Source of the DNA: Bacteroidales bacterium UBA5219
GTDB taxonomy: Bacteria > Bacteroidota > Bacteroidia > Bacteroidales > ML635J-15
NCBI GenBank assembly: GCA_002412425.1
Contig: DHVB01000049.1
Coordinates: 51,786-115,785 of the forward strand
Direction: 5' to 3'
DNA: 64,000 nt
This document shows positions 1 to 8,962 of this stretch, in pieces. Position 1 is the stretch's first letter; every line of letters starts with the position of its first letter. Made by a program: the position numbers and the translations under genes. The notes beneath the pieces are model-generated. The model did no database searches and was not told the origin of the DNA. It worked only from the letters and a program-made list of their open reading frames with translations.

Positions 1-66
1 AGTCCGAATATTGAAAGCAACGAAACGGTTTGACACTTATGAGACACCGCCTTTTTTATTTTATTA

Positions 67-555
67 TTATATAGTTCTAAGTGTAAAAAACTCCAACACC
101 CTACCAGTTTCAGCTTCTATGTCGTCCCATTTATGAAAATCCAATTCAAGATGAGCGACACTACATGTTGGCATATTATCAATATTGGAATTTGTCAATA
201 AATTTGCAAGATTTGTTAAGCCAGGATTATGAGCTACTAAAAATATATGTTTAGTTTTAACATTTTGCTCCATTAAAACTTCTAAAAACTCTGTTGTGCT
301 ACACAAATATATTTCATCAACAAATTCTATTTCATCTTCATCATATCCAATTTGTTCAGCAATAATTTCGGCAGTATGAGCAGCTCTTTCTGCAGGGCTC
401 GAAATTATTAAATCTGGTTTTGGTAAATGTTTTGCGATATGTTCTCCCATCTTGTAGGCATCTTCAACACCTTTTTCTGTTAATACCCTGTCAAAATCAG
501 AATCATCTGTGTCTTGCTCTGACTTAGCATGACGAATTAATGTTAAAAGTTTCAT
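67..555 (-). CDS. sixA: SixA-like phosphohistidine phosphatase (histidine phosphatase family)
   Basis: The 162-residue protein belongs to the histidine phosphatase (phosphoglycerate mutase-like) superfamily. The RHG-type motif is RHAKS at residues 8-12, with His9 the expected phospho-acceptor. Arg57 lies in SSPAER and a second histidine, His109, lies in the VAHNPGL block. The length and the RHAKS motif fit the SixA subfamily, which removes phosphate from histidine phosphotransfer domains. No signal peptide is visible, so it should be cytoplasmic. It lies downstream of metG on the same strand with a gap of about 140 bp. The family call is firm; the substrate is inferred from family only. Confidence 0.88.
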   Translation of the reverse strand: MKLLTLIRHAKSEQDTDDSDFDRVLTEKGVEDAYKMGEHIAKHLPKPDLIISSPAERAAHTAEIIAEQIGYDEDEIEFVDEIYLCSTTEFLEVLMEQNVKTKHIFLVAHNPGLTNLANLLTNSNIDNMPTCSVAHLELDFHKWDDIEAETGRVLEFFTLRTI

Positions 556-698
556 TTTTGAGAATTAAAATAATCTGGATTTTATCAAATACTTAAATTT
601 CTATTTACTATCAAATATTTAAAAGTTAATTAATTTTGTGCAATAATATTTATTTTTTTTGAAACTACAAATAAGAATTTTGATTTTTTAAAAAAATT

Positions 699-2735
699 TT
701 AACTAATGACAGACCCATTTGCAGTTAAATTTTCTGGACTAACAAATTTCAAACTTCCGTCTTTATCTGTAGCCATCAAAATCATTCCAGCAGATTCGAT
801 ACCACGCAATTTTCGCGGAGCCAAATTAACTAAAACACAAACTTGCTTACCTATTATTTCTTCTGGTTTATAATATTCGGCAATACCCGAAACTATTGTT
901 CGCTTATCAATTCCTGTATCGACTAAAAGTTTTACTAATTTATCAGCTTTAGGAACTTTTTCTGCCTCTAAAATGGTAGCAACTCTTATATCTTGCTTTA
1001 CGAAATCATCATAAGTAATTTCTTCTTTTTGCGGACTTACAGTTTTTGCCGAACTTTCATTCATTTCTTTTGTTTTTGCAAGTTTATTTAATTGTTCTTC
1101 AATTTTTGCGTCATCAATAATTTCAAATAATAATTCTGCTTGATTGATTTTATGTTCAGGTTTTAACAAATCAAATTTCAAAACATCTTCCCAATCTGTT
1201 TTTTCCATATTTAACATATTGCGAAGTTTTTCCATAGAAAATGGTAAAAATATTTCACCCAAAACAACACTTATAGCACATAGTTGAAGAGAATAATACA
1301 TTATCGTTTTAACTCTTTCTGAATCTGTTTTAATAAGTTTCCAAGGCTCTGTGTCGGCTAAATATTTATTTCCTATTCTAGAAATTTGCATAAAATCTTT
1401 TAAAGCTTCTCTAAACTTATAGTTTTCTATATTTTTTTCTAAGTCTGATTTTATTTTTAAAATTTCCTCGCGAATTTCTTTTTCTTTATCAGTAATTTCG
1501 CTTGGAACAGGAATTTTTCCATCATAATATTTATGAGTAAGCACAAGTGCTCTATTTATAAAATTTCCTAAAATAGCGACTAACTCATTATTATTTCTAG
1601 CTTGAAAATCTTTCCAAGTAAAATCGCTATCTTTAGTTTCTGGAGCATTTGCACAAAGCACATAACGCAAAACATCTTGTTTATTTGGAAAATCCTCTAA
1701 ATATTCGTGCAACCAAACTGCCCAATTACGCGAAGTACTAATTTTATCGCCTTCTAAATTTAAAAACTCATTTGCTGGAACATTTTCTGGTAAAATATAA
1801 CTTCCTTCTTGTTTAAGCATAGAAGGGAAAATAATACAATGAAAAACTATATTATCTTTTCCGATAAAATGAACCAATTTAGTTTCTGCGTCTTTCCAAT
1901 ATTTTTCCCAATCTGGTCTTAGTTCTTTTGTTGCAGAAATATATCCAATAGGAGCATCAAACCAAACATAAAGCACTTTGTTTTCGGCTTCATGCAAAGG
2001 AACTTTTACACCCCAATCTAAATCGCGAGTTACTGCACGTGGAAAAAGTCCAGCATCTAACCAAGATTTACATTGCCCATAAACATTTGGCTTCCACTCT
2101 TTATGCTCTTCTAAAATCCATTGTTTTAACCAATTTTCGTATTTATCTAATGGTAAATACCAATGTTTTGTTTCTTTCAAAATTGGTTTATTGCCACTTA
2201 TTACCGAACGGGGATTGATTAACTCTTCTGGACTAAGCGAAGAACCACAATTTTCGCACTGATCACCATAAGCAGCCTCATATTCACATTTTGGACAAGT
2301 TCCTATAATATATCTATCAGCTAAAAACTGGCTTTCGGCTTCATCAAAATATTGTTTGCTAATCTTTTCAACAAATTCGCCTTTATCATATAAAGTTTTA
2401 AAAAATTCTGCAGCTGTTTCATGATGAATTTGGCTACTAGTGCGACTATATATATCATAAGAAATTCCAAATTTTTTAAAAGATTCTTTAATGATATTAT
2501 GATAGCGATCAACAACTTGTTGTGGTGTAACACCTTCGTTACGTGCTTTCAAAGTAATTGGTACACCATGTTCATCAGAACCACCAATAAAAATCACATC
2601 TTTATGTCTTAGTCTTAAATATCTAACATAAATATCCGCAGGCACATACACACCTGCAAGATGACCAATATGAACAGGTCCATTTGCATAAGGCAAAGCA
2701 GTTGTTACTGTATATCTTTTAAATTCTTTCATCAT
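699..2735 (-). CDS. metG: Methionyl-tRNA synthetase
   Basis: This 678-residue enzyme charges tRNA-Met with methionine in the cytosol. The class I signature HIGH is at residues 22-25 and the KMSKS-equivalent is KISTS at about 331-335. Between them, around residues 147-164, are paired CxxC knuckles (CPKC and CENC) that bind zinc. The last 100 or so residues form the Trbp111/EMAP-type tRNA-binding domain (for example DIRVATI and the PRKLRG segment), so this is the long dimeric form found in E. coli and Bacteroidota. Two ATGs are adjacent (2735 and 2732) and either could be the start. A TAnnTTTG box lies 11 bp upstream. Confidence 0.97.
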   Translation of the reverse strand: MMKEFKRYTVTTALPYANGPVHIGHLAGVYVPADIYVRYLRLRHKDVIFIGGSDEHGVPITLKARNEGVTPQQVVDRYHNIIKESFKKFGISYDIYSRTSSQIHHETAAEFFKTLYDKGEFVEKISKQYFDEAESQFLADRYIIGTCPKCEYEAAYGDQCENCGSSLSPEELINPRSVISGNKPILKETKHWYLPLDKYENWLKQWILEEHKEWKPNVYGQCKSWLDAGLFPRAVTRDLDWGVKVPLHEAENKVLYVWFDAPIGYISATKELRPDWEKYWKDAETKLVHFIGKDNIVFHCIIFPSMLKQEGSYILPENVPANEFLNLEGDKISTSRNWAVWLHEYLEDFPNKQDVLRYVLCANAPETKDSDFTWKDFQARNNNELVAILGNFINRALVLTHKYYDGKIPVPSEITDKEKEIREEILKIKSDLEKNIENYKFREALKDFMQISRIGNKYLADTEPWKLIKTDSERVKTIMYYSLQLCAISVVLGEIFLPFSMEKLRNMLNMEKTDWEDVLKFDLLKPEHKINQAELLFEIIDDAKIEEQLNKLAKTKEMNESSAKTVSPQKEEITYDDFVKQDIRVATILEAEKVPKADKLVKLLVDTGIDKRTIVSGIAEYYKPEEIIGKQVCVLVNLAPRKLRGIESAGMILMATDKDGSLKFVSPENLTANGSVIS

Positions 2736-2745
2736 AAAATTTTTG

Positions 2746-2777
2746 CAAATTTAAAAAAAATGCAACAATGAAAACAA
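2746..2777 (-). promoter_or_regulatory. Bacteroidota-type promoter of metG
   Basis: On the minus strand, TTG (2777-2775) is followed after 21 bases by TAAATTTG (2753-2746), matching the Bacteroidota -33/-7 consensus TTG and TAnnTTTG. The implied start of transcription is just ahead of the metG ATG, so the leader would be very short. Confidence 0.55.
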
Positions 2778-2806
2778 AAAAGCCATTCAGTTTTTGAATG
2801 GCTTTT
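2777..2806 (-). terminator. Intrinsic terminator after the small lipoprotein gene
   Basis: AAAAGCCATTCA pairs with TGAATGGCTTTT around a short loop. On the minus strand the hairpin is followed by TTTTTTGTTTT. It separates the lipoprotein gene from metG, which has its own promoter overlapping the end of this hairpin. Confidence 0.8.
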
Positions 2807-2824
2807 CTTAAAAACAATTTTTCA

Positions 2825-3250
2825 CTATTTAATTTTTGCCAATCTAGCTTTTACTGTTGTTGTTGATTTTTGGAATATAAATGGTACTCCTTTTGTTTGA
2901 GTTTCATACTGTGGATAAAAAACCACATCATAACCTGCACCATTCTTTTCCATCAAATCCCAAATTGCATAAGCTCCTGACCCTGCAATAGGCAAATTGC
3001 CAATGATAGGAAAACTGAAAGGAAGTGCCTCAATTGATCCTGTTTTACTAACAAATAAGTGGCACCAGTCAATACCAAATACCTTGGTTTGAACTCCTTG
3101 TCCAACAACTTGTTCTGAAAAAGTAAAATCGTCTTTTTTAAACTCAACATAGTTGTTAGGAGTTTTCATGGTTTTCATGGTGTAATTACAACTTGAAAAA
3201 CTAATTGCAAAAATCGCAATCAAAGAAATTAATAAAGCTTTTGTCCTCAT
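2825..3250 (-). CDS. Small lipoprotein of unknown function
   Basis: A 141-residue protein starting MRTKALL, with a hydrophobic signal segment ending in SFSSC. This lipobox predicts lipidation at the cysteine near residue 21. The mature part has no motif I recognise; it contains a KKDDFTFSEQVVGQG stretch and a glycine/alanine-rich hydrophobic segment (GSGAYAIWDLM) that could associate with membrane. The frame stays open upstream to 3328, but a good promoter (TTG-N20-TATTTTTG) overlaps that upstream part, so the start at 3250 is preferred. It is monocistronic, bounded by its own promoter and terminator. Confidence 0.72.
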   Translation of the reverse strand: MRTKALLISLIAIFAISFSSCNYTMKTMKTPNNYVEFKKDDFTFSEQVVGQGVQTKVFGIDWCHLFVSKTGSIEALPFSFPIIGNLPIAGSGAYAIWDLMEKNGAGYDVVFYPQYETQTKGVPFIFQKSTTTVKARLAKIK

Positions 3251-3297
3251 AATAATTTTTTTTAACGTTAATAAATAAATATTTAATTTTAATGTGC

Positions 3298-3328
3298 CAA
3301 AAATATTTAATTTTTTGATATCACACAA
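3298..3328 (-). promoter_or_regulatory. Promoter of the small lipoprotein gene
   Basis: On the minus strand, TTG (3328-3326), 20 bases, then TATTTTTG (3305-3298). This matches the Bacteroidota consensus and decides the start codon of the downstream gene. Confidence 0.65.
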
Positions 3329-3461
3329 ATATTTCTTAACAATTTCTTTTAACTTTATTAAAAGTTTCAGTTTTCAAGATAATTTTATAGTATTTTATTT
3401 GAGAACTTAAGTATTATGGATAGTAAGATTTTTTTTTCTAAAAATAATTGCAATAAACAAA

Positions 3462-3488
3462 AATAGCTGGCAAAAATACCAGCTATTC
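3462..3488 (-). terminator. Intrinsic terminator after tRNA-Lys
   Basis: ATAGCTGG and CCAGCTAT pair around an 8-base loop; on the minus strand the stem is followed by TTTTTGTTT. It lies 15 bases beyond the tRNA 3' end. Confidence 0.75.
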
Positions 3489-3502
3489 TTTTTTAATGAG
3501 AG

Positions 3503-3575
3503 TGATTGATTGGAGACTCGAACTCCAGACCCCCTGCTTAAAAGGCAGGTGCTCTACCTGCTGAGCTAATCAATC
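3503..3575 (-). tRNA. tRNA-Lys (anticodon TTT)
   Basis: The 73-base minus-strand sequence folds as a full cloverleaf. Acceptor GATTGAT pairs with ATCAATC, with discriminator A. The D stem is GCTC/GAGC. The anticodon stem CCTGC/GCAGG encloses loop CTTTTAA, giving anticodon TTT. The T arm is TGGAG TTCGAGT CTCCA. CCA is not encoded. Confidence 0.95.
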
Positions 3576-3598
3576 TCAATAATCCCTTTTTGGGACTG

Positions 3599-3630
3599 CA
3601 AAGATATATTTAAAGATTCATATTTTCCAA
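3599..3630 (-). promoter_or_regulatory. Promoter of tRNA-Lys
   Basis: On the minus strand, TTG (3630-3628), 21 bases, then TATCTTTG (3606-3599), located 23 bases before the tRNA 5' end. A small hairpin (GTCCC/GGGA) lies in the short leader. Confidence 0.65.
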
Positions 3631-3835
3631 ATTTTTTGCAATTTTTTTTTACTTTTTCAATACCGCACTCTTTAGTTGCTTGACTTTTAATAAATTACAA
3701 AGAAAAAAATATTTGTTTTTTTAAAGCAACTTGTTTTATAAATATTCGTTTTATAATAAAATTAAATATTATATTTACATTTTGAAAAAATTTATTTATT
3801 TTGCATAATATTTTATATTTAAAACAAAGCGCACA

Positions 3836-6800
3836 ATGAAAAAAATTCACTTATTGTTAGCAAGCCTTGGCTTATTTTTATTAGTAAGTAACAATGCTTT
3901 TTCTCAACCCAGTTATGGTGGACAACCTTTAAGTTTTACTAAAAACAATCCTCTGTCCAATGAAATTGATCATATAACAATTAACCCACCAGAAATGCAG
4001 GCAACTATAGCCGAAGCAGATTATCTTGAACAAAACGATGGACTTTATAGAATTGCAACAATTATTCCAGTTAATTTAAATATGGAAAATTCTGGTACTT
4101 GGGATTATTTAGAAGACGGTACAAAAATATGGCGACTTCATATAAATATGGAAGGAGCAAAAGGTCTTGCATTAAACTATAAGGATTTTCACTTGCCAAA
4201 ATATTCACAATTATTTTTATATAACCAAAATAAAAAACAAGTAATTGGTGCTTTTGACGATAGAAATAATCCAAAAATGTTTTCTGATTTTTCTACAGAA
4301 ATTATTCAAGGATCTGACACATATATTGAATACATACAATATCCTCAGGCAACAGAAGATGCTAATATAGATATTTATAACATATCTTATGTTTTTAGAG
4401 GAGTTTCACAATTAATTGGCAAATACGAAAACAGCACTAAAGACCCTGGAAATCTTGGTGCTTCGGGTCCTTGCCAAGTAAACGTAAACTGTCCTGAAGG
4501 AGCTGACTGGCAAACACAAAAAAGAGGTGTTGCCGAAATTTATTGTGTTCAAGGTTTTTTTGGTGGTCTTTGTACAGGTTCTTTAGTTAACAATACTGCA
4601 AACGACGGTACTCCATATTTTTTAACAGCCGACCATTGTGGTGGTTCTGCTACAAATTTTAGTAATTGGCTATTTTATTTTAACTATGAGGCTAGTGGTT
4701 GTACAAATCCTGGAACTGCACCTGCCTACAATACTGTTACTGGAGCTGTAAAAAGAGCTAGAGGAGATGAAAACACTGGTTCTGACATGTTGCTTTTAGA
4801 ACTAAATACAGATCAGGCGACTTTAGCTGGCTACAATGCTTATTATAATGGTTGGTACAGAGGAACAGATGCTAGTCCAAGTGGAGTATGTATTCATCAC
4901 CCAAGTGGAGACATTAAAAAAATCTCTACATATACTGCTACTTTAACTTCTGCTACTTGGCAAGCTGGTTCTCCAGCAAATGCTTGGTGGCGTGCAAATT
5001 GGGCACAAACACAAACTAACTGGGGTGTTACAGAGGGAGGTTCTTCCGGTTCTCCTATTTTCAATAACAACAAACTTGTAGTTGGAACACTAACTGGCGG
5101 TGCTTCTGGTTGTGGTAACGCTGTTGCTCAACAGTATGATTTATATGGAAAATTCGATTATCACTGGTTATCAAATGGAACTACAGCTGCCGACCAACTA
5201 AAACCATGGTTAGATCCAAACAATACAGGAGCAGAAACATGTCCTGGATTTGACCCAAATAACACAGGCGTAGTTGCACCTGTTGCTGATTTTGTTGGAA
5301 ATCCCACAACTGTTGTTGTTGGCGGAACAGTTAACTTTACAGACCAATCTACAAACAACCCTACATCTTGGGAATGGACTTTTGATGGAGGAACACCTCC
5401 TTCGCTCACAGGACCAACTGCTCAAAACCCAACTATTACATATAATACTGCTGGAACATATACAGTTACAATGAAAGCTATAAATGCTGCAGGTAACGAC
5501 ACAAAAACAAGAACAAACTATATTACAGTTGTGGACCCAGGTACTTTAACTGCAAACTTTACCGCAACTCCAACAACAGTAAATGTTGGTGGAACAGTTA
5601 ACTTTACAGACCAATCTGTAGGTAATATTACTTCTTGGAGTTGGCAATTTCCTGGAGGTAATCCTGCAACAAGCAGTGTGCAAAACCCAACCGTAACTTA
5701 TGGAGCTGCTGGCACATTTAATGTTACACTAATTGTTAGTGATGGTACTGACCAAGACGAAGAACTTAAGGTTGGATATATCCATGTAACAAATAATGCT
5801 GGTGGTCTTCATGCTAGTTTTGTTGCTTCTAGTTATAATATTATTGCTGGTGAGTGTATTAATTTTAATGATCAATCTAATGGTGCTCCAAACTCTTGGT
5901 CATGGTCATTCCCTGGTGCAACACCTATGAACTCTACAAACCAACATCCAACTAACATCTGCTATCCAAATGCTGGAATTTACGATGTGGTGCTACAAGT
6001 TCAAAATGCAGATGGTCAAGATACATATATTTGCCAAGAATGCATAACTGTTAATCCCGACCCAAACAGTCCTATTGCAGAATTTGAAGCAGACAAAAGA
6101 GTAATTCCTGTTGGTGGAGTAGTACGTTTTACAAATCTTTCCGAAAACGGACCATTTAATCAATGGGCTTGGGAATTTGAAGGAGGAACTCCTGCAGTTT
6201 ACAACGATTCCACACCACCACCAATTGCATATTTACAAGTCGGTACTTATAATGTAACTTTACGTTGTCGCAAGACAAATAATGTTCAAGATATTAATAC
6301 AAAAGTTGATTATATTACTGTTATTCCAAAGGCAACAACTCCACCAACTGCTAACTTTACAGCAAACTACACTGTTGTTCAACCTAACGACCCAATAAAC
6401 TTTATTGATTTAAGCTCTGGTAATCCATACCAATGGACATGGGAGTTCCCTGGTTCAGACCAAGGTACTAGCAATCAAAAAAATCCAATGGGAATAACAT
6501 ATCCAGAGGAGGGTACTTATACGGTAAAACTAACTGTAGGCAACAACTTTGGAACTGATATAATGATTAAAGAGATGTACATAACTGTAAGCGTAGATGA
6601 TCCTTGCACCGACGAGCCTACAGTTGCCTTTAATGCAAGTGCTAGATTAATCCCAGCAGGAGGAAGCGTTCAATTCTTTGACGAATCTGAAGGTTTTCCA
6701 ACTTATCACACTTGGTCTTTCATTGGTGGTTCTCCATCAAGCAGTAACGAAGGCTCGCCAAGCTCTCCTATACGATATAGCACTCCAGGCATTTATGATG

Positions 6801-7720
6801 TAAGCCTAACAGTTAGCAACTCGTGTGGCTCAAGCACTGTTGTAAAACATAATTATATTTATGTATTTAGTAGCCCTGTTGGACAATATTGTGATACTAT
6901 TACAACAATAAAACCTGGCGAAGTTGTTGAGCCAAGAGTACCAGATGGTCAATGGGGATATTTAGCTGGACACAATGGACTTAAAATAAGAGAATATGCA
7001 AATCGCTATGATGCTCACACATTTAGCGAAGTATCGGCAGTTTTAGTACCTCTTAAACAAGTAAAATATGACGCTACTGATTCATATGTGAAGTTTTTTG
7101 TTGCAGACGCTAATTACTCAACTCCAGATTCGATTTTGGGTGAAAAGAAAGTTTTCTTACATCAACTTACAAAAAATGAAACTAATCTTATTAAATTTGA
7201 ACCACCAATTAGTGTTAATGGTCCATTTTATGTTGGATACAAAATTAACTATCCAGATGAAGACCTAGATGGATTCTCTGATGATATGCTTGTTGTAGGA
7301 ATACCTATGCGTCCTAATGATCCTGCACAAAATCAACTTTACATGAAAAAAGGAAGCACTTGGCACACTCCAAATGATTTTAAATCAATAAACCCAGCAA
7401 GCTCTAATTTTAGTTCAGCACTTCCTTTAAAACCTATTGCTTGTTTAGTTGATATAGAAGAAATTATTGCAGAAAACGACATAAACATCTATCCTAACCC
7501 AACTAATGGAGTAGTAACTATAAAAATAAAAGACACTTATTACTCAAGTTTTAGTTTTGAAATTTACGACATAATGGGTAGAAAAGTTGTTAGCGAAATT
7601 TATAAAAATGGATTTGATGAATTTACTACTGATTTAAGCAACTATCCAGAAGGTTTGTACATTATCAGAATGAAACTTGGAAATTTAAATCTTAATAAAA
7701 AGATATTGTTAACAAAATAA
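3836..7720 (+). CDS. Secreted lysyl-endopeptidase-like serine protease with six PKD domains and T9SS sorting tail
   Basis: A 1294-residue secreted protein. Residues 1-23 are a signal peptide ending in AFSQ. About residues 50-195 are a propeptide-like region, and 210-460 form a trypsin-fold protease of the lysyl endopeptidase type. Its triad is visible: His267 in LTADHC, Asp317 in GSDMLLLEL and Ser404 in GGSSGSP. Six PKD domains follow (about 480-1000), each with the WxWxFxGGxP core and a TYxVxLxV strand. The last 75 or so residues are a Por-type sorting domain (INIYPNPTNG, GLYIIRM), which in Bacteroidota directs outer-membrane export by T9SS and cell-surface attachment. The expected role is extracellular protein breakdown; cleavage specificity is inferred only. 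It stands alone and ends in an intrinsic terminator. Confidence 0.93.
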   Translation: MKKIHLLLASLGLFLLVSNNAFSQPSYGGQPLSFTKNNPLSNEIDHITINPPEMQATIAEADYLEQNDGLYRIATIIPVNLNMENSGTWDYLEDGTKIWRLHINMEGAKGLALNYKDFHLPKYSQLFLYNQNKKQVIGAFDDRNNPKMFSDFSTEIIQGSDTYIEYIQYPQATEDANIDIYNISYVFRGVSQLIGKYENSTKDPGNLGASGPCQVNVNCPEGADWQTQKRGVAEIYCVQGFFGGLCTGSLVNNTANDGTPYFLTADHCGGSATNFSNWLFYFNYEASGCTNPGTAPAYNTVTGAVKRARGDENTGSDMLLLELNTDQATLAGYNAYYNGWYRGTDASPSGVCIHHPSGDIKKISTYTATLTSATWQAGSPANAWWRANWAQTQTNWGVTEGGSSGSPIFNNNKLVVGTLTGGASGCGNAVAQQYDLYGKFDYHWLSNGTTAADQLKPWLDPNNTGAETCPGFDPNNTGVVAPVADFVGNPTTVVVGGTVNFTDQSTNNPTSWEWTFDGGTPPSLTGPTAQNPTITYNTAGTYTVTMKAINAAGNDTKTRTNYITVVDPGTLTANFTATPTTVNVGGTVNFTDQSVGNITSWSWQFPGGNPATSSVQNPTVTYGAAGTFNVTLIVSDGTDQDEELKVGYIHVTNNAGGLHASFVASSYNIIAGECINFNDQSNGAPNSWSWSFPGATPMNSTNQHPTNICYPNAGIYDVVLQVQNADGQDTYICQECITVNPDPNSPIAEFEADKRVIPVGGVVRFTNLSENGPFNQWAWEFEGGTPAVYNDSTPPPIAYLQVGTYNVTLRCRKTNNVQDINTKVDYITVIPKATTPPTANFTANYTVVQPNDPINFIDLSSGNPYQWTWEFPGSDQGTSNQKNPMGITYPEEGTYTVKLTVGNNFGTDIMIKEMYITVSVDDPCTDEPTVAFNASARLIPAGGSVQFFDESEGFPTYHTWSFIGGSPSSSNEGSPSSPIRYSTPGIYDVSLTVSNSCGSSTVVKHNYIYVFSSPVGQYCDTITTIKPGEVVEPRVPDGQWGYLAGHNGLKIREYANRYDAHTFSEVSAVLVPLKQVKYDATDSYVKFFVADANYSTPDSILGEKKVFLHQLTKNETNLIKFEPPISVNGPFYVGYKINYPDEDLDGFSDDMLVVGIPMRPNDPAQNQLYMKKGSTWHTPNDFKSINPASSNFSSALPLKPIACLVDIEEIIAENDINIYPNPTNGVVTIKIKDTYYSSFSFEIYDIMGRKVVSEIYKNGFDEFTTDLSNYPEGLYIIRMKLGNLNLNKKILLTK

Positions 7721-7742
7721 AAGTTGATACAACTAAAAAATT

Positions 7743-7780
7743 AAAACCTCTGATTATCTTTGCATAGTCAGAGGTTTTTT
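7743..7780 (+). terminator. Intrinsic terminator of the protease gene
   Basis: An 11-base stem AAAACCTCTGA/TCAGAGGTTTT with a 14-base loop, followed by more T residues. The loop contains the promoter-like box TATCTTTG (see separate entry). Confidence 0.85.
7755..7762 (+). promoter_or_regulatory. Possible -7 box inside the terminator loop, upstream of the ABC importer
   Basis: TATCTTTG matches TAnnTTTG exactly and is the only good match in front of the gene starting at 7822. The nearest upstream TTG is 28 bases away, longer than the usual spacing, so support is moderate. Confidence 0.4.
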
Positions 7781-7821
7781 ATAACCACATGTTAAAACTA
7801 TAGTTTCAAAAAAAATAAAAA

Positions 7822-8952
7822 ATGAAATTTATATACTTTTTAATATTTAATTTTTTAGTATTATTTCTTTTAAATTCATGTAATAATCAACACATAAAAA
7901 CTGAAGAAGGACAAACTATTCCAAACAAATACGCAACAGATTTTGAAATACAAGAAATTTCTGATGGCTATATTTTAAAAGTTAAAAATCGTTTTGACCA
8001 AACAAATAGCGGTACTTACAATTATTATTTATCATATGAACCAGAATCTTCTCCTAATTCAAATGTTACAATACCTATTCCAGTTTCAAAAGTTGCGTGT
8101 TTGTCAACCAGTCATATAGCCTTTATTTCAACTTTAAACAAAACTTCTTCTATAAAAGGCATAAGTACACCAGAATTAGTTTGTAATTCAGATGTATCAA
8201 AACTTTATGCACAAGGAAAAATTTATAATATTGGATATGATAATCAAATAAACTATGAAAAAATCATTTCAATTTCTCCAGATGTTGTATTTGCCTTTGG
8301 TGTTGACAATACTAGCGTTTCGAAATTTCAAAAACTAACAGACCTAGGAATACCTGTGGTTTTTGTCAATGATTTTACCGAAGCTAAACCTTTAGGTAGA
8401 AGCGAATGGATAAAATTTTTTGCTTGTTTCTACGACAAATTAAATTTTGCAACTGAATATTTTGACAGCATTGAAAATAATTATCTAAATATAAAATCAT
8501 CTATTCCTCAAACCACAGAAAAACCAAAAGTATTGGTAAGTTTGCCTTGGAAAGGCACTTGGTGGGTTCCTGGAGGAAATTCTTTTTTTGCAAACTTTAT
8601 TAATGATGCAGGCGGAGAATATATTTTTAGCAACAATAATCATTCTGATAGCCAAGGTTTAAATATTGAAGAAGTGTTTGCAAAAGCTAAAAATATTAGT
8701 TTTTGGCTAAATCCAAATAATGTAAACACTAAAACTGAAATTTTATCTATAGACAACAGATTAGAGTTTTTTGAACCATATAAGACTGCAAAAATTTACA
8801 ACAATAATTTAAAAGAAAACCAAGCTGGTGGAAATGATTTTTGGGAATCAGGAATATTACACCCTGACATAATTTTATTGGATTTAAAAACAATTTTTCA
8901 TCAAGATTCAACAAATATACACAATCTATATTATTATAAACAAATAAATTAG
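7822..8952 (+). CDS. ABC importer substrate-binding lipoprotein (iron chelate/cobalamin class)
   Basis: A 376-residue lipoprotein: the signal segment ends in LLNSC with the lipidated cysteine at residue 20. The rest has the layout of class III periplasmic binding proteins (BtuF/FecB/FhuD type). Signs are VSKVACLSTSHIAFI at the start of the first lobe, the SPDVVFAFG strand typical of this family, and PKVLVSLPWKGTWWVPGG at the start of the second lobe. It should deliver an iron chelate, haem or a corrinoid to the permease encoded 10 bp downstream. The exact ligand cannot be read from sequence. First gene of the three-gene ABC importer. Confidence 0.85.
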   Translation: MKFIYFLIFNFLVLFLLNSCNNQHIKTEEGQTIPNKYATDFEIQEISDGYILKVKNRFDQTNSGTYNYYLSYEPESSPNSNVTIPIPVSKVACLSTSHIAFISTLNKTSSIKGISTPELVCNSDVSKLYAQGKIYNIGYDNQINYEKIISISPDVVFAFGVDNTSVSKFQKLTDLGIPVVFVNDFTEAKPLGRSEWIKFFACFYDKLNFATEYFDSIENNYLNIKSSIPQTTEKPKVLVSLPWKGTWWVPGGNSFFANFINDAGGEYIFSNNNHSDSQGLNIEEVFAKAKNISFWLNPNNVNTKTEILSIDNRLEFFEPYKTAKIYNNNLKENQAGGNDFWESGILHPDIILLDLKTIFHQDSTNIHNLYYYKQIN

Positions 8953-8962
8953 CCATGCGTAA

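Noticed and set aside
1..33. Possible C-terminal end of a plus-strand gene (ten sense codons then TGA at 31-33)
   Set aside because: Too short to judge; any frame shows a stop by chance in AT-rich DNA. It could be real, but nothing supports it within the window.
3251..3328. Longer start for the small lipoprotein gene
   Set aside because: A near-consensus promoter overlaps this part and the lipoprotein signal begins only at 3250.
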